Below are positions 10,440-21,960 of a stretch of 64,000 bases of DNA, one piece after another. This stretch comes from Dichetophora obliterata. Lineage: Eukaryota; Arthropoda; Insecta; Diptera; Sciomyzidae. The notes under the pieces are model-generated. The model saw nothing but the letters and a program-made list of their open reading frames with translations. It ran no database searches and was not told the origin of the DNA. Position 1 is the stretch's first letter. Each line of letters starts with the position of its first letter. The stretch lies in assembly GCA_963920525.1 (NCBI GenBank), contig OY986439.1:41847985-41911984 (forward strand), in the 5' to 3' direction. Position numbers and translations under genes: made by a program.

Positions 10440-11610
10440 ATAACAGGTGGAGGATCAGCAACGTTTAACACCCTGCAATCAGCTGTTGGCACGTATGGAT
10501 TTTACCTTTGGAGAAGCTTCAGCGCGCACTCTTGTGACACTACTATTGGGAAGAGCGCCTTCGCTATTGGTAGAGACGGGATACTATTCCTGTCCAATAC
10601 CTCCAGGTGGGCGCCCTCCCATAAGTCTTGGAGAGTCGGGGTTACTGCTTTCACCCACTGCAGAGTTGGATCATCATTGATCTTCAGGACCTTTACCCCA
10701 TTGAGCCAGCCCGTTCCATTGAAGGTGGGCATGGGAGCGTACGGTTGGCTTTCCAACCTTGCGAACTTCACTTCGAGAAGCTTCATCTCTACGAACTTCC
10801 ATCTCTCGAAGTCACGTGACGTCATTTAGTCACGTCACCAACCTTGCCTGTCATCTCATCTTTAGGCTGCGGGTTTGCATCTGCGATCGGTCGCTATCGT
10901 TTGCTTGTTGGAGCTTCGACTTTCACACTTTCCGCCGATCTTTGGCGTTTTTGAGCAGCCTGCTCTTCTACTCTGTTCGCGGAGAAGCATGTCTTCGTCA
11001 ACTGAATTTAAAGAGCATGCGCTTTCGTGTGTGTTTTTTGCAGTGGTTGAATTTACAACAGGACCTGTTTCCACACAGTAGCTTTGCAACCACTATGGCT
11101 TTCTCCAACCATAGGGGAGGATTCCGCCAGTGGCAGCTGTTGTTTTTGAGTTTTTTGTTTTTTTTGAGTTTTCCATAAAGTTCCCACGAGTGTGGGATAA
11201 TGAAAGGTCTATTCCCAAAGAGGTTCCTGTACGCGGGTAAGGCTGTATTGTACCGGAGGGCACCTGGTATCCGGTACGCTCCGATAGAGACAGGATTTTT
11301 TGTGGGCTTCCAGCATCATAGGCATAGGTCACATTACACCTTGATTCAGCCCATAAGAGATTCTGGGATGGGATAGGTAGGGGATAGATAGGGGGGGGGG
11401 GAGTTGTTAGGTATAGTGGGAGGTGGAAGATATAGGGAGATGAATGGTGATGTAGGGAGGTTACATAACTCTTTTTGCATCGCTCCACAATGGTTTGTAT
11501 GTCATGGGTGACTCTACCAGAAGCTTTTGCTCCCGCCATCACAGCCCACTGCTTCTTAACAATCTTAGCCCCTACACCACGCCAAGGTTGCTATTCTAGT
11601 AGGGGTTCAA
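10440..11610 (-). pseudogene. DUF4780-like transposon protein fragment and flanks
   Basis: The - strand at 10450-10825 reads GWLNGVKVLKINDDPTLQWV, then TPTLQDLWEGAHLEVLD, IPSLPIAKALFPIV, LKLLQRQNPYVPTADCRVLN. The spacing of W(E)GA, the proline-rich strand, and RQNP..T..W/R.LN resembles DUF4780, a domain of unknown function found in many insect repetitive ORFs. That assignment rests on pattern memory. Sequence upstream on the same strand to about 11610 has a 149-codon frame (11093-11542) without recognisable domains, a G10 run at 11392-11401 and a CCCCTAC/GTAGGGG stem at 11570-11605. These may be the rest of the same element. Confidence 0.5.
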
Positions 11611-11617
11611 TTTCTTT

Positions 11618-12715
11618 TTTCAATAATTTATTATTATTATTATGTGCCTTTATTATATTAGTACACTAAGAACTTAGTTCTTTTAAAGTACAAAGCTTAA
11701 TGACAAATAGTTTTGAATACAATGATTTATTTATAATGTAACTTAAACCAAGATAAGGAACGAAATAGTTATATAAATAACAAATAACATTATATTAATA
11801 CATAAAGCAGGAAAAAGATTGGAAAAGAAAGATAAAGAAAAAGATGGAGATAGAGAAGAGAGAACAGACTTTTTGCTAAGAAATAGGCGACGAAAAATGC
11901 CTTAGAATAGCATGTTTGAAAATCGTTTTTGACTGTATCAATTTTAGTTGACTTGGTAATGAATTCCATAAACGAACGGCATTAACAAAAAATAGTCTTG
12001 TAGAGTTAAGGTAGGTCAAACTTGGTAGAATTAGCGTTTGGCTTCTTTGCGATCGACTAAATTGCAGTTTTTCAAACAGATAAAAAGGTGTTTTAAAAGG
12101 TTTTAGTTTATGTAGAAAAATACAATTTCTGATATTTGAATAACTAACTATGTCATACCCAAGTATACAATTTCTTAAATCAGCTATATGACCGAATCTA
12201 CGTAAGCCATAGACATAATGTGTGACATGATTAAAAGCAATTTGTAATTTAAGTTGGGACCGCGAGTCTAGTTTACTATACACAAGTTCAGAATAAGTTA
12301 TGACAGGAACAATGAATTTCAAGCTTACGTTTTATAGCAATAGGAGTGTATTCAGCAGACATTCTAAAATTTCGCAAGATGTAATATACTTTGCGGACTA
12401 CACTGTTGATGTGATCTGTGCACGTGAGGGAGGCATTTACATGAAACCCAAGACTTACAACACTATCGACAATTTTTATTCCATTATCATCCATAAGCAC
12501 ATCTGGAATGGAGCTAAAGCTTATTTTTTGTTTAGAGATAGGCAGCACATAGTACTTAAGAACATTAAGATGGAGAATATTTTTCATAGCCCATAGACTT
12601 ATACTATGAAGATCTTCATTAAGTTTACAAACAAAAAGAAATAAAATAATTTTTAATCTGACTTCTTGTGTAAGAAATTGTTGACAAAAAATATGACCTT
12701 TACCCAAAAATTTAC
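11618..12715 (-). pseudogene. CR1-like LINE, C-terminal RT fragment with (TAA)n tail
   Basis: Two overlapping frames on the - strand (12288-12707, 11876-12322) encode the end of a reverse transcriptase and the thumb region: LHLNVLKYYVLPISKQKI, then LGFHVNASLTCTDHINSVV. The end is VNAVRLWNSLPSQLKLIQ followed by S.TIFKHAILRHF. The R-WN-LP...FK...L..HF ending is characteristic of CR1/Kiri/Daphne-type LINEs; the clade is inferred. A frameshift near 12300 separates the parts. A TAA-rich tail sits at the expected 3' side (11628-11643). Confidence 0.75.
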
Positions 12716-14880
12716 TCTACAAAAAGTAAGTAATTTAAAAAAAAAATTCAATTTAAACATAAAAATTAAATCATGTTTCCTTTTCAACAAAAAAAAACTT
12801 AATGATATATGATATGAGAATTTTCAATACTTAGATTTTACTTCCCATTTGCTCCTTTTTAAGAAAGGAGTAAAGAACTTGAACAACATTCCGTTGAAGG
12901 TCCTATGCAACGATTAGTTCAGGGTTATTCCAAGCTTATCTTAACTAAGAAAAATAAAAACAATATAAATACTTAGATGCTGATGATCTTGATGTTGATG
13001 CAGATCGTTTGTGTTGTACTGATGTAATAAATCTTCAAGGCAAGTTTAAATAAATTAGAGCACTATACAATGCCTTGAATTTGCTGTTGTTGTTTTTGTT
13101 ATTGTGGAAACAACAGAGGCGACTTTGAGGGGGAGTAAAAATGCACTTCAACTCATAAACTTAGAAGAGTTGAAAACTGATAAGGTTGCATTTCTAGCTA
13201 ATGTGAAGAGCTTGTGCAATTAAAAAAACACATATGCACATTACTACTCATACTCACAGACAGACGTACAAATAATACGCACATACAAACAAGACAAGTG
13301 CACTACGTAATTTACATAAGTATTTACGACGCCAAACAGCGATAAGTGCGGGCCGCGTGCCGCCTAAGGCAACGCAACGCAACACAATACAACGCAGAGT
13401 TGCCAGCATTGCTGAAAAAAAACAAGAAAAAAATATATCATACAATGAACGGACCTGTTGGTGGGTTGAAGGAGGTCTAATTATAAATGCATCTGATAAG
13501 AGAACGACAACAAAGTGAGTGAATTTGTTGTCTTCTTGCCGAACAGGTGTTTATATTAGACTATGAAGTTAACTAATTTTAGACGTTGTTGTTTATCTTG
13601 GTTGTTTTTTAATGGAGGCTGACAAACAAGCCACGAAAAATTTGTTAAAAAAATTTATAAGCATTACTTAAATAATTTAGTGCATCTCACAGAGAGATAT
13701 TATAGCTATAAATCTTTCAGAGCAGAACAAAATATTTAAATTTTTTCATAAATTTTTATGACATTTGGAAAGAGAAATGTTTGTCAACAAATATATGTTA
13801 TCATTAAAAAAATATATCAAATATATTCTTCATGGTTTTTCATCTAAATAACGTGCCTTTAACATGCCTGATTGCTTTTTAAAGCGCATTATTATAAAAA
13901 TTCATAAGAATCATTGAAATGTCTCTGAAATTTGAGCACTTGCTTGTTAAACTGCCAAGTGTTTAAGCCACTTGAGCCAGAAATGACTTTAATCTCGCCA
14001 CAAATCTAGTGCAATTTATTTGAACAGATGTCTGCCCAATAAAGCCGCTTTTTCTTTCACTCAACAGCTAGCATTCTGTTTTGCTGCCTCCCACTTTTGT
14101 AACTTACCGCCTCTTATTAGAGCCGAGAGCATTCTAACTTCGCTCTTTGATTTTTATTCTATCTTCAGTTAATCATTATACCCATATTCAATTGCATTCG
14201 AAAAACCACTTCAAAATCATAAAAATAAAAACAAAATATATTAGATTCAAGTGCAACAAACAAGCACTTGAACTTTCGACTGCGTCTCTGCAATAAGTAG
14301 AACATTTAAGCTGTCAAATTAAAGCAATTTGCCATTAGTACTAAAAAAAAGGGTATTGCCAGATAGCACAGAAAAAAAAGAAATTTATGAAGATATATAA
14401 AGCAAAAAGCCAGTTTTTAATGTTGAAGACTTGAACAAAATGAAATAAAATTTAGTAAAAAACTCAAGTTTTTTAAGTTGGCGTTTGATTGTCGCGTCGC
14501 GCCGTGTTTCTCTCAACAAACACAGTCGCTAATACCAGTGTTTGCACTACTAAATAACTGTCAAATGCTAGTTTTAAAAATTTCAGTTTTAATGCTTGAA
14601 AATTGTTACCGGCTTTTCTTATCTTATTATTTATTGGCGTCTATAATTATCCACTCTCGCTTTGCTCTGCTTTGATATGCTGGAAAAACGGCCGTTTTTA
14701 CACCTCTTTGTCTCGATCGTGTAGAACTAGATATCATGTATCGCTATTGAAGCGATCGTTGACCACAGACAGACTTGTGAATATGTGTATAATCTCAAAG
14801 AAAAATAAAAAGATAAGATTTTATACAAAGTGTTAAAAGAGAATTAAAATATTATGGCATTATCTGTTTGTAAAATATAA
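12716..14880. other. No gene seen
   Basis: AT-rich. A GC-richer patch at 13330-13400 holds GCGGGCCGCGTGCCGCC followed by several GCAAC pentamers (13369-13398). Nothing looks coding: the longest frames (13254-13445 -, 14478-14675 +) have no support. Confidence 0.6.
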
Positions 14881-15179
14881 AATGAACACAGGCATACAAA
14901 TAAAGGTCCACTTTCGGACCAGAGAAAACGAAAGTGGTTCTATATGTATTTTTGTGAGCTAATGTAAAATTCGGAGTCTATTTGTATACCACCACGTATA
15001 AAAATATGTATGGGGTATATGAACTTTGTCACTCCGTTTGTAACACCGATAAGGAGGCGTGGCAGGTAAAGAAAAGTATATTTATTATTGAGTGATGTTC
15101 GTCTGTCCGACTGTCTGTCCGTGATCACGATAACAGCCGTAATTTTAGAGCTTTCGTAACGAAATTCAATATGTAAAAA

Positions 15180-15860
15180 TTCCAATCAAAAATAAATATT
15201 AAGTTCGAGAATGAGCCAAATCGAACGAAAACTACGCCTACCTCTCATACGTTGTGAGTTTACCAAAACGTAAATATCTGTTTAAAATCCACAAAAATTT
15301 ATATCAGGACTTCAAATATTGCACAAATGCTTAAAACTCTAATATGAACTTTGAGTGTGAAATTTGTAAAAACCGACTGAAAACCATGGCTACCTCCCAT
15401 ACAAAGTGACTTTACCGAAAGGGAAAATCTCTTTAAAAATGAGTATAATGAAGTCAAATTTTGCACATATGCTTAAACCTTTAATATGCACTTTGAGTGA
15501 GAAATTGGTAAAAATCGACTGAAAACCACGGCTACCTCCCATACAAAGTGACTTTATGAAATCAGTAAAATTTCCTTAAATTCCACAAAAATTAATACAA
15601 TGGCTTCAAATTTTGCAAATTAGTTTTAATCTTAACTATGCACTCGACTTTTAAAAATTAAAAAAAAAACTGAAAAGTCCACCCACCTCATATACAAAGT
15701 GACATCATCATAATAGTAAAGCCTTTAAAAATCCAAAAAATCTATGTTTTAACTTGATATTAGGCTTATAAGTTTTAATAAATAAAAAGGACTCTGAGGT
15801 CTAAATATAAAATATTTGGATAACAAACCACGCCCTATAAAAGTGACGTCACCCAACTAA
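15180..15860. repeat. Degenerate tandem array, unit about 145 bp
   Basis: The marker CTCCCATACAAAGTGAC or its variants recurs near 15242, 15392, 15535, 15688 and 15830 (spacings about 142-153). Between them lie TTTTGCACATATGCTTAAA, CTTTGAGTG and CGACTGAAAACC.CGGCTACC. The first and last units are the most diverged. This is a small satellite-like block within the 14884-18765 interval. Confidence 0.8.
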
Positions 15861-15955
15861 AACAACAGCAAGACAAGCAGTCAAAGATAATTCTTTGCTA
15901 GTTTTCTATCAGTTCAAGTTTTGGAGATATAGGCAAAATCATCTTTGAGGAGTTT

Positions 15956-16018
15956 AAATAATATTATTATTCCTAATATTATTATTAGGAATTAATAATA
16001 ATATTAGGAATAATCGTT
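15956..16018. repeat. AT-only palindrome
   Basis: ATTATTATTCCTAATATT reads back through the complementary strand as AATATTAGGAATAAT across 15961-16014, forming a perfect or near-perfect cruciform-capable sequence. Confidence 0.7.
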
Positions 16019-16136
16019 TTTGTTAACTTAAATTCAGCATCTTTTGTAGTTTTGAAAATATTGGCCTTCTTAGTAAAATATGTTCAAAATTTCACATAAT
16101 ATTCATATTTTCAATCCTGTACTTTTTTTGACTTTC

Positions 16137-16461
16137 GATGTAATTTCAAACATTTTTTTTTTTTTTGGTTGGACAATCTCTGGAATTTTAGTAAGCATTT
16201 TACTATTTACCAATGCCATCGATAGTTTAAGAGCTATTTTGAAAATACTGAATTTTATCAAGTTTATTCTAAACAAATCTGACGGAAACTTCAAGAGAAA
16301 TTTGTTGCCCAAGTATTATGTCAGATTTGCTTAGAATAAATGTAATAAAATTCCGTTTTTTCAAAATAACTCTTAAACTATCAATGGCATTGACGAATAG
16401 TAAAATGCTTACTTAAATTCCAAAGATTGTCCATCCGACAAAAATTTTTTAAAATTACATC
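16137..16461. repeat. Long hairpin, arms about 145 nt
   Basis: 16137-16283 and 16320-16461 are reverse complements, with only scattered mismatches by eye, around a 36-nt loop. Landmarks are TTAGTAAGCATTTTACTATT, GATAGTTTAAGAG, TTTATTCTAA and CAAATCTGAC, each met again in inverse order. It has no coding potential. It is either a foldback transposon or, if transcribed, a long hairpin RNA. Confidence 0.88.
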
Positions 16462-16469
16462 TTTATCTA

Positions 16470-16820
16470 TACTATAATATAAAATTGAAGTGCAAATTAA
16501 ATGTTACCACTTTACTTCAAAAGTACTCGGCGAATTTTCATGAAAAAGTTTTAAAATATCATATTTGTACTACAGTTTTATTTAAAGGTATTAGTTTTTC
16601 TTAATTTTAATAATAAGTATCTTTAATGAAAGTGTTAAGTTTTTTAATAAATGATCTTCGCTGCCACGCATTGCTCATTCATTTTATTTTCACGCAGTTG
16701 TATTGCGAGAGCTTCAATAAGCTATACATTGCTTTCTTCTCTTTTCTTTTTATGCTCAGCTAGAAGAGCGCTACAAATAAAAAACAGATGAGCCGCGAGC
16801 AAGTCGAAAAGTGAAATGCA
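16470..16820 (+). repeat. Dispersed repeat, copy 1 (partner 34725-35100)
   Basis: Shares a long collinear series with the reverse complement of 34725-35100: GAAGTGCAAATT, CTTCAAAAGTA, TTTTCACGC, TTCTCTTTTCTTTT, AGCTCAGCTAG and AAAAACAGATGAGCC. Extent about 350 bp with many small indels. It starts beside the hairpin at TCTATACTATAATATAAAA. Family unknown. Confidence 0.75.
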
Positions 16821-17268
16821 CATCATGTTATCTAGGTAGCATTGACAATTGATTATTTTCTCTACTACAAGGAAACATCACTTGTCAAAAACAGTGAAAG
16901 AGTAAGACAAAGCGAAAATTGCAGAAAGTGTCAAAAACAAACATTGCAAAAATTCAGTGGTCGCATTCAGCGGAGTCAACAGTTTGCAACTGTTGTGCAG
17001 TTAAGTTAATAAACATAGAAAGAATGCAGCAAATTTGAGTTGAATATTTAAATTAAATAATTTACAACTTGTCTGACGTTTAGAATAACCACACATTCAG
17101 AGAAAAACATCGGTCACTAAGGAATTGCTACAATAACAGTTCAGAACAGTTGACTCTTCTGAATGCGTCCATTAAAAATTGTGAGCGCTCTCTTTGTGAG
17201 TATATTTTTTATAAGAGGTGGTTGACATAACAACTGTCAATGCTACCTGAATAATAATACCATGATAC
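16821..17268. other. No gene seen
   Basis: AT-rich, no recognisable feature up to the RTE target duplication at 17269-17281. Confidence 0.6.
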
Positions 17269-17281
17269 ATATAAGTACTCC

Positions 17282-18298
17282 TGAGTACACTGAGCAACAC
17301 CAGCAGCGCAGTTAAAATCGGGAAGGACCTCTCCCCACCATTTATTACCAAACGAGGTTTCAGACAAGGTGATTCCTTATCGTGCGACTTTTTCAACCTA
17401 ATGATGGAAAAGATCATCCGAGCTGCTGATCTGAGACGTAGTGGCACAATATTCTACAAGAGTGTTATGCTGCTTGCGTATGCTGATGACATCGATATCA
17501 TTGGCCATAATACGCGCGAAGTCAGTGCAGCATTTTCCAGATTAGAAAGAGAGTCAAGTCGAATGAGTCTGTCAGTGAATGCAGATAAGACGAAATACTT
17601 AGTGTCAACAAACAAACAGTCCCAGCGTCTTGGAACCCACGTTACCGTTGACAATACCTCCTTCGAGGTTGTGAAGAACTTCGTTTATCTGGGATCCAGC
17701 ATTAATTCAACCAACGACATCAGCATTGAGATCAAACGAAGAATAACTCTTGCCAACAGGTGTTACTTTGGGCTCAGTAGGCAATTGAGAAGCAGAGCCC
17801 TCTCTCGACGAACGAAAATCACGCTCTATAAATCGCTCATCATGCCCGTCCTACTTTACGCATCACAAACCTGGACGCTGAGCAGTTTAGATGAAAAGAC
17901 TTTAGGAGCATTCGAGAGAAAGATTCTTCGTAAGATCTACGGACCAATCTGCGTCAATGGCGAGTACCGAATACGGTGGAATGATGAACTGTATGAGCTG
18001 TACGCTGACATCGACATAGTCAAGCGCATTAAAATCGAGCGGCTTCGCTGGCTTGGTCATGTTCAGCGCATGAAAGACAATGCTCCAGTGAAGAAAACAT
18101 TCGATTCGGTACCCAGCGGCGGTGAACGCAGAAGAGGACGACCGCATCTTCGTTGGAAAGACCAAGTAGAGAACAACCTGACGAAGCTTGGAATTTCCAA
18201 CTGGCGCCAGCAAGCGAAAGACAGAACTGGCTGGAGCAAATTCTTAGATGAGGCCAAGACCGACATACGGTTGTAGCGCCAACTAAGTAAGTAGTAGT
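17282..18298 (+). mobile_element. RTE-type LINE copy 2, 5'-truncated, with 13-bp target duplication
   Basis: A 1017-bp copy of the same family as 5933-7849, in opposite orientation. The duplication ATATAAGTACTCC is exact at 17269-17281 and 18299-18311. The 3' end GTTGTAGCGCCAACTAAGTA plus AGTA repeats marks the element end. The two copies agree closely through their shared kilobase, implying a recently active family. Confidence 0.93.
17284..18276 (+). pseudogene. RTE reverse transcriptase, C-terminal part, frame intact
   Basis: An uninterrupted frame runs from the truncated 5' edge (NTSSAVKIGKDL) to TDIRL-stop. It holds GFRQGDSLSCDFFN, the palm motif LLAYADDIDIIGHN, FVYLGSSINSTND, LLYASQTWTLSSLDEKTLG, WLGHVQRMKD and GRPHLRWKDQVENN. 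No start codon is expected because the element is truncated; an internal ATG lies at 17401. It lacks endonuclease, linker and RT fingers, so it is non-functional by truncation although its frame is clean. It differs from copy 1 at only a few residues, for example MSLSV against MGLAV after ESSR. Confidence 0.92.
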
Positions 18299-18311
18299 AT
18301 ATAAGTACTCC

Positions 18312-18694
18312 AAAACAAAATAAAAAAAGCAAAAGAAAAAAAACATTTTTTATTTCTTTGACATGAACGGTCTTAAGGAAATGAATAAAAAATCGTCCGT
18401 GGCATGCTAGTGTAAAGATAAAAAGTTACAAGGTCGCAAATATGCATATAATGTGATATTTTGAAAAGTTTTCAAATTTGAAGGCCAATATTTTCAAAAG
18501 TACAAAAGATAATGCATTTAAGTAAACAAAAATTGTTAAGTCTAATATTATTTATTAAAACCAATTAAACGCTATTAAAATCAGCCGATGCATTAAAAAG
18601 ATATGTTCCAATAAACTGAAAAATTCCCATTTTTCACATTTTTCCCAATATCTCCTAAACTTGACCTGATAGAAAAAAAGGACTGCGGATTTGT
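18312..18694. other. No gene seen
   Basis: AT-rich flank of the RTE copy, probably the right part of the 14884-18765 block. Confidence 0.5.
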
Positions 18695-18929
18695 GTTTAA
18701 CGCGCAAAAATACATATGGCACTACTTTCGTCTTCTCTGGTCCGAAAAAGTGTAAGCCTGTGTACACTCAGAAAAAATTTCCAGAAAATCTAGAAAAATA
18801 GCACCCAATCGTTAGAAAATCGGGCTTCATTTAGCGCCATGGCCGATTTTCTAAAAATGAAGTATATATTTTTCGTAAAATTGACACCAGAAGTGGCAAA
18901 TATTTTTGGAAAATTATTCAATCATTTAT

Positions 18930-19075
18930 GAAAAATTAGAAATCTTCTGCCGTTTATGAATCAGTGGCTATAATTACGAGAAACATTTTCTCTGAAAATG
19001 AGAAATTTTCTACCTTTTATTAATCATCGGCTTTAAGAGAAAAATTTCCTCTGAAAATAAGAAATTTTTTATCAA
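18930..19075. repeat. Two-copy tandem repeat, unit about 65 bp
   Basis: The series TTAGAAATCTTCTGCC, GTTTATGAATCA, GGCT, AGAAACATTTTCTCTGAAAAT is followed at once by GAGAAATTTTCTACC, TTTATTAATCA, GGCT, AGAAAAATTTCCTCTGAAAAT. Confidence 0.75.
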
Positions 19076-19225
19076 AATCCTGGAAAAAATTTTTAATTTT
19101 TGCTAAAAAAACCCTTTTTTAAGATTTTAAACAGTATGCTGTGAGAATTATGATTTTTATACTGAGAAGAACTGCAAATATTATTATTTATTTATTTAAT
19201 TAGTTTTTATGATCTATTGAATAAT

Positions 19226-19842
19226 TACATGAATTAAGATTATGAGCTTTAGATCAAGTGAGTTTTCAAGAAGGCAACAACAAAAACTAATTAACTTAAC
19301 TATGGCAGAGCACGGCCAAATAAGTATAATTAATGTCAAATTAATTAAATAATCTAATAATTGATCGATTTTTCGGTCAAAGTCATGTGTAATTGAACAT
19401 TTGGTTGTGAAAATAGCCACCTTTCAGTTAGAACACTAGCTTCTGGCGAAGCAAAAACTCGTTTCATTTCTATGGTGCATTTCGACAAACAATCGAACAC
19501 CAATGAATATTGAAATAAATGAAGAAGCAACTAGAACAGATGGCAACCCTTGATAGAGTTGACGGCGGTGATCTAAAATGGCCTACTGCTTTGAAGTGTC
19601 ATATGATTAGCAGCCAAACAATTCATGAGAATGAATTAGAGGATCTGCATATTCATATGCTAGTTTAAACAGTAAGTTAATCACAGCTTAATCACGCAAA
19701 GACTACTGAAGAGGAATATGTAGCGATTTCCGAAACAGACTGTCTAGTCAGCTAAGTGATTGACTCTATACAGAGTTGTTGTTGTTGTTGTTGCCTTCTT
19801 GAAAACTCACTTGATCTAAAGCTCATAATCTTAATTCATGTA
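19226..19842. mobile_element. 617-bp MITE with perfect 55-bp terminal inverted repeats
   Basis: The left arm, 19226-19280 (TACATGAATTAAGATTATGA ... GAAGGCAACAA), is an exact reverse complement of the right arm (19788-19842). The interior is non-coding. The right 140 bp recurs at 43585-43735 on the opposite strand, with AAAGACTAC, TCCGAAACAG, GTGATTGACT, CAGAGTTG and a GTT run in the same order, so this is a multi-copy family. I saw no clear target duplication. Confidence 0.9.
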
Positions 19843-19859
19843 TTTATTTATTTATTTAT

Positions 19860-20100
19860 TTATTTACTTGATTGCTTAACCTTAACAGGTTTTATAGCAA
19901 ATTTAAAATTATAAAATAAGATATTTAATACAATTCAAAAATATAAGGTATGATTTTGAATGAAATAATGTATTATTAACAAACTAAAAAACTTTTGTAA
20001 ATTGATTAAAGTATATAATTTTATTAAAGTATAAAAAATAATAGAAAAAAAATTAAGTCAAAATCGATAAAATCAGACAACATAGCAGGGTTGCGTTTTC
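19860..20100. repeat. TTTA-rich tract and AT-rich filler
   Basis: A (TTTA)n tract at 19841-19866 follows the MITE directly; the rest is AT-rich without a recognisable feature. Confidence 0.6.
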
Positions 20101-20102
20101 AA

Positions 20103-20348
20103 GACAAACAAGGTCAAGTTAGCAACAATTTTTGTATACGGCGGAGTCGTGTGACAAACAAGGTCTCATACCCAATAAAACACCACTCCAATAGGTATAT
20201 ATAATATATATCGTTCTGTCTCCCTGAAGCTGGTGAAATCCTGGCTTGACAGGGTGGTTACTCGACAAACTAGGTCAACTTCACCAAACCAATTTTCATA
20301 AAATAAAGAAAACCAGTTGCGAACGCAGGCACCAAGACAAACTAGGTC
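20103..20348 (+). repeat. Four spaced copies of GACAAACWAGGTC
   Basis: The 13-mer GACAAAC[A/T]AGGTC occurs at 20103, 20153, 20264 and 20336, all in the same orientation with unique sequence between (50, 111 and 72 bp steps). The pattern resembles protein-binding sites rather than a tandem repeat; function unknown. Confidence 0.7.
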
Positions 20349-21960
20349 TTATCGGCCACTCATATTAATATATTACAAATCGATCTAACGTAGTGTTTCA
20401 AGAGGTAAAAAGACACCACGGTACCGTCGACAAGTGTAGTTACAATCATCATGAGTAGCATTAAATTAAATTGAAAAATTACCATTATCCGGAGACTTGA
20501 GCCTCGGCCGCGTGAGTGTAAGTGCATGGGCTTATCCATTCGACCATCGCTGTTGTTCAACAATCGTCGCTTAATTTGCTTCATAAAGAATCGTGCGCTT
20601 TGTAAGTAATTTCAAAGTATTTTTTCTAGAAATATAAGAAATGCATCCTCAAAATAAATCACTTGTGGTGTACAAAAAAAGAGAAAAACTTACATGTATT
20701 TCTATAAAATATCCAAGTTTTTTAACTTATGTTTCTCTAAATTTAAGAAATCATGCTGTAGAATGTTGCGAGTAGACTTGATATCAACACAGTTTTTCTT
20801 CAAATTATTTCTGTGTGTATACAATTTTTGGAAATTTAGCTTTAATCATGCCGTCATTTTTTATATTTAAGTAAAAACTTGTCTCCAAAACTAAGAAGCT
20901 GTTTTGATAACATTGCAACAAAATCAAGACGTGATTTCGTTAAATAATGTAAAAATTTCTACATTAAGGAGAAAACTCTACAGAATATAAAAAATCCTAT
21001 GCATGTGAATTGAAGCCAAAGTTTCTTAATTTAAGGGAAGCAGTTTTTTGAGTGTAAATTAGGTTTTTTAAATTTAAAAAAAAAAAAACATAAGCTCCAA
21101 CATAAGCTCTTATATAAACATAAGATCCGTAAGCTCCAATTTTGGCATAGTTTTTCCAGCATTTCGGCTGGTATCTCACCAATGGCAGCTGTAATGTTGT
21201 CTTCCAGGACTGCAATTGTAGCTGGGTTGTCCCTGAAATCGAGAGACTTCACGTAATACCACAAAGAATAGTCTAGTGGGGTCAAATCGCATGATCTTGG
21301 TAGCCAATGGACTGCTCCAAAACGTGAGATTAATTGCTCACCAAACTCGCCTCTCAATAAGTCCATGGTATCGCGTGCCGTGTGGCATGTGGTTTTAACA
21401 ACGCTGTTCAAGCAAGTCTAATTCTTTCATTTTGGGAAACAAAAAGTCGGTAATCAAAGCACGGTACCTTGCTCCATTGACTGTAACGTTGCGATTTTCA
21501 ATAGTTTTCAAAAAGTACGGTCCAATGATGCCCCCAGCTCACAAACCACAACAAACAGTGCATTTTTCAGGGCAGCTCTTGAACTTCCTCTGGCTGCTCA
21601 TCAGACCAAATTCAGCAATTCTGTTTGTTGATTTACTCATCGAGCCAAAAAGGAGCTTCGTCGCTAAAGACAATTCTTCAATGAAAAATTGGAACTCCAT
21701 GCAACTTTCCTAAGGCCCATTAACCAAAAAAAAACGACGTTATGGTAGGTCACCCGGCTTCAGTTCTTGCACCAGTTGCATTTTGTATGATTTCATACCG
21801 AGGTCCTTGCGTAATAAAATTTTCCAGGTGGTCGAATAACACAAGCCAAATTGTAGACAACGGCGATGAATTGACATATCGCGATCTTCATTGACACTGG
21901 CCGATACAGCAGCAATATTCTCCTCGATACGCGCTCTCAGCATACGGGTTAGTGGATTAG

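Larger units (their letters stand above)
14884..18765. repeat. Large inverted-repeat-bounded block (3.9 kb)
   Basis: ACACAGGCATACA followed by CTTTCGGACCAGAGAAAACG and a TATGTATTTTTG stretch (14884-14957) is matched in inverse at 18695-18765. Arms are about 75 bp with a few mismatches and small indels. Inside lie a tandem array, a hairpin, a dispersed repeat and an RTE copy. It may be one old DNA transposon with later insertions, or two separate end fragments. I could not identify a target duplication. Confidence 0.6.
18764..21060. repeat. Possible inverted-repeat-bounded element
   Basis: TACACTCAGAAAAA at 18764 is met in inverse as TTTTTTGAGTGTAAAT at 21046-21061. Both ends carry many 'taagaaa/gagaaatttt' subterminal motifs. 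The arms are short, so this is only a candidate. The interval contains the 617-bp MITE at 19226-19842 and the spaced motif at 20103-20348. Confidence 0.35.
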
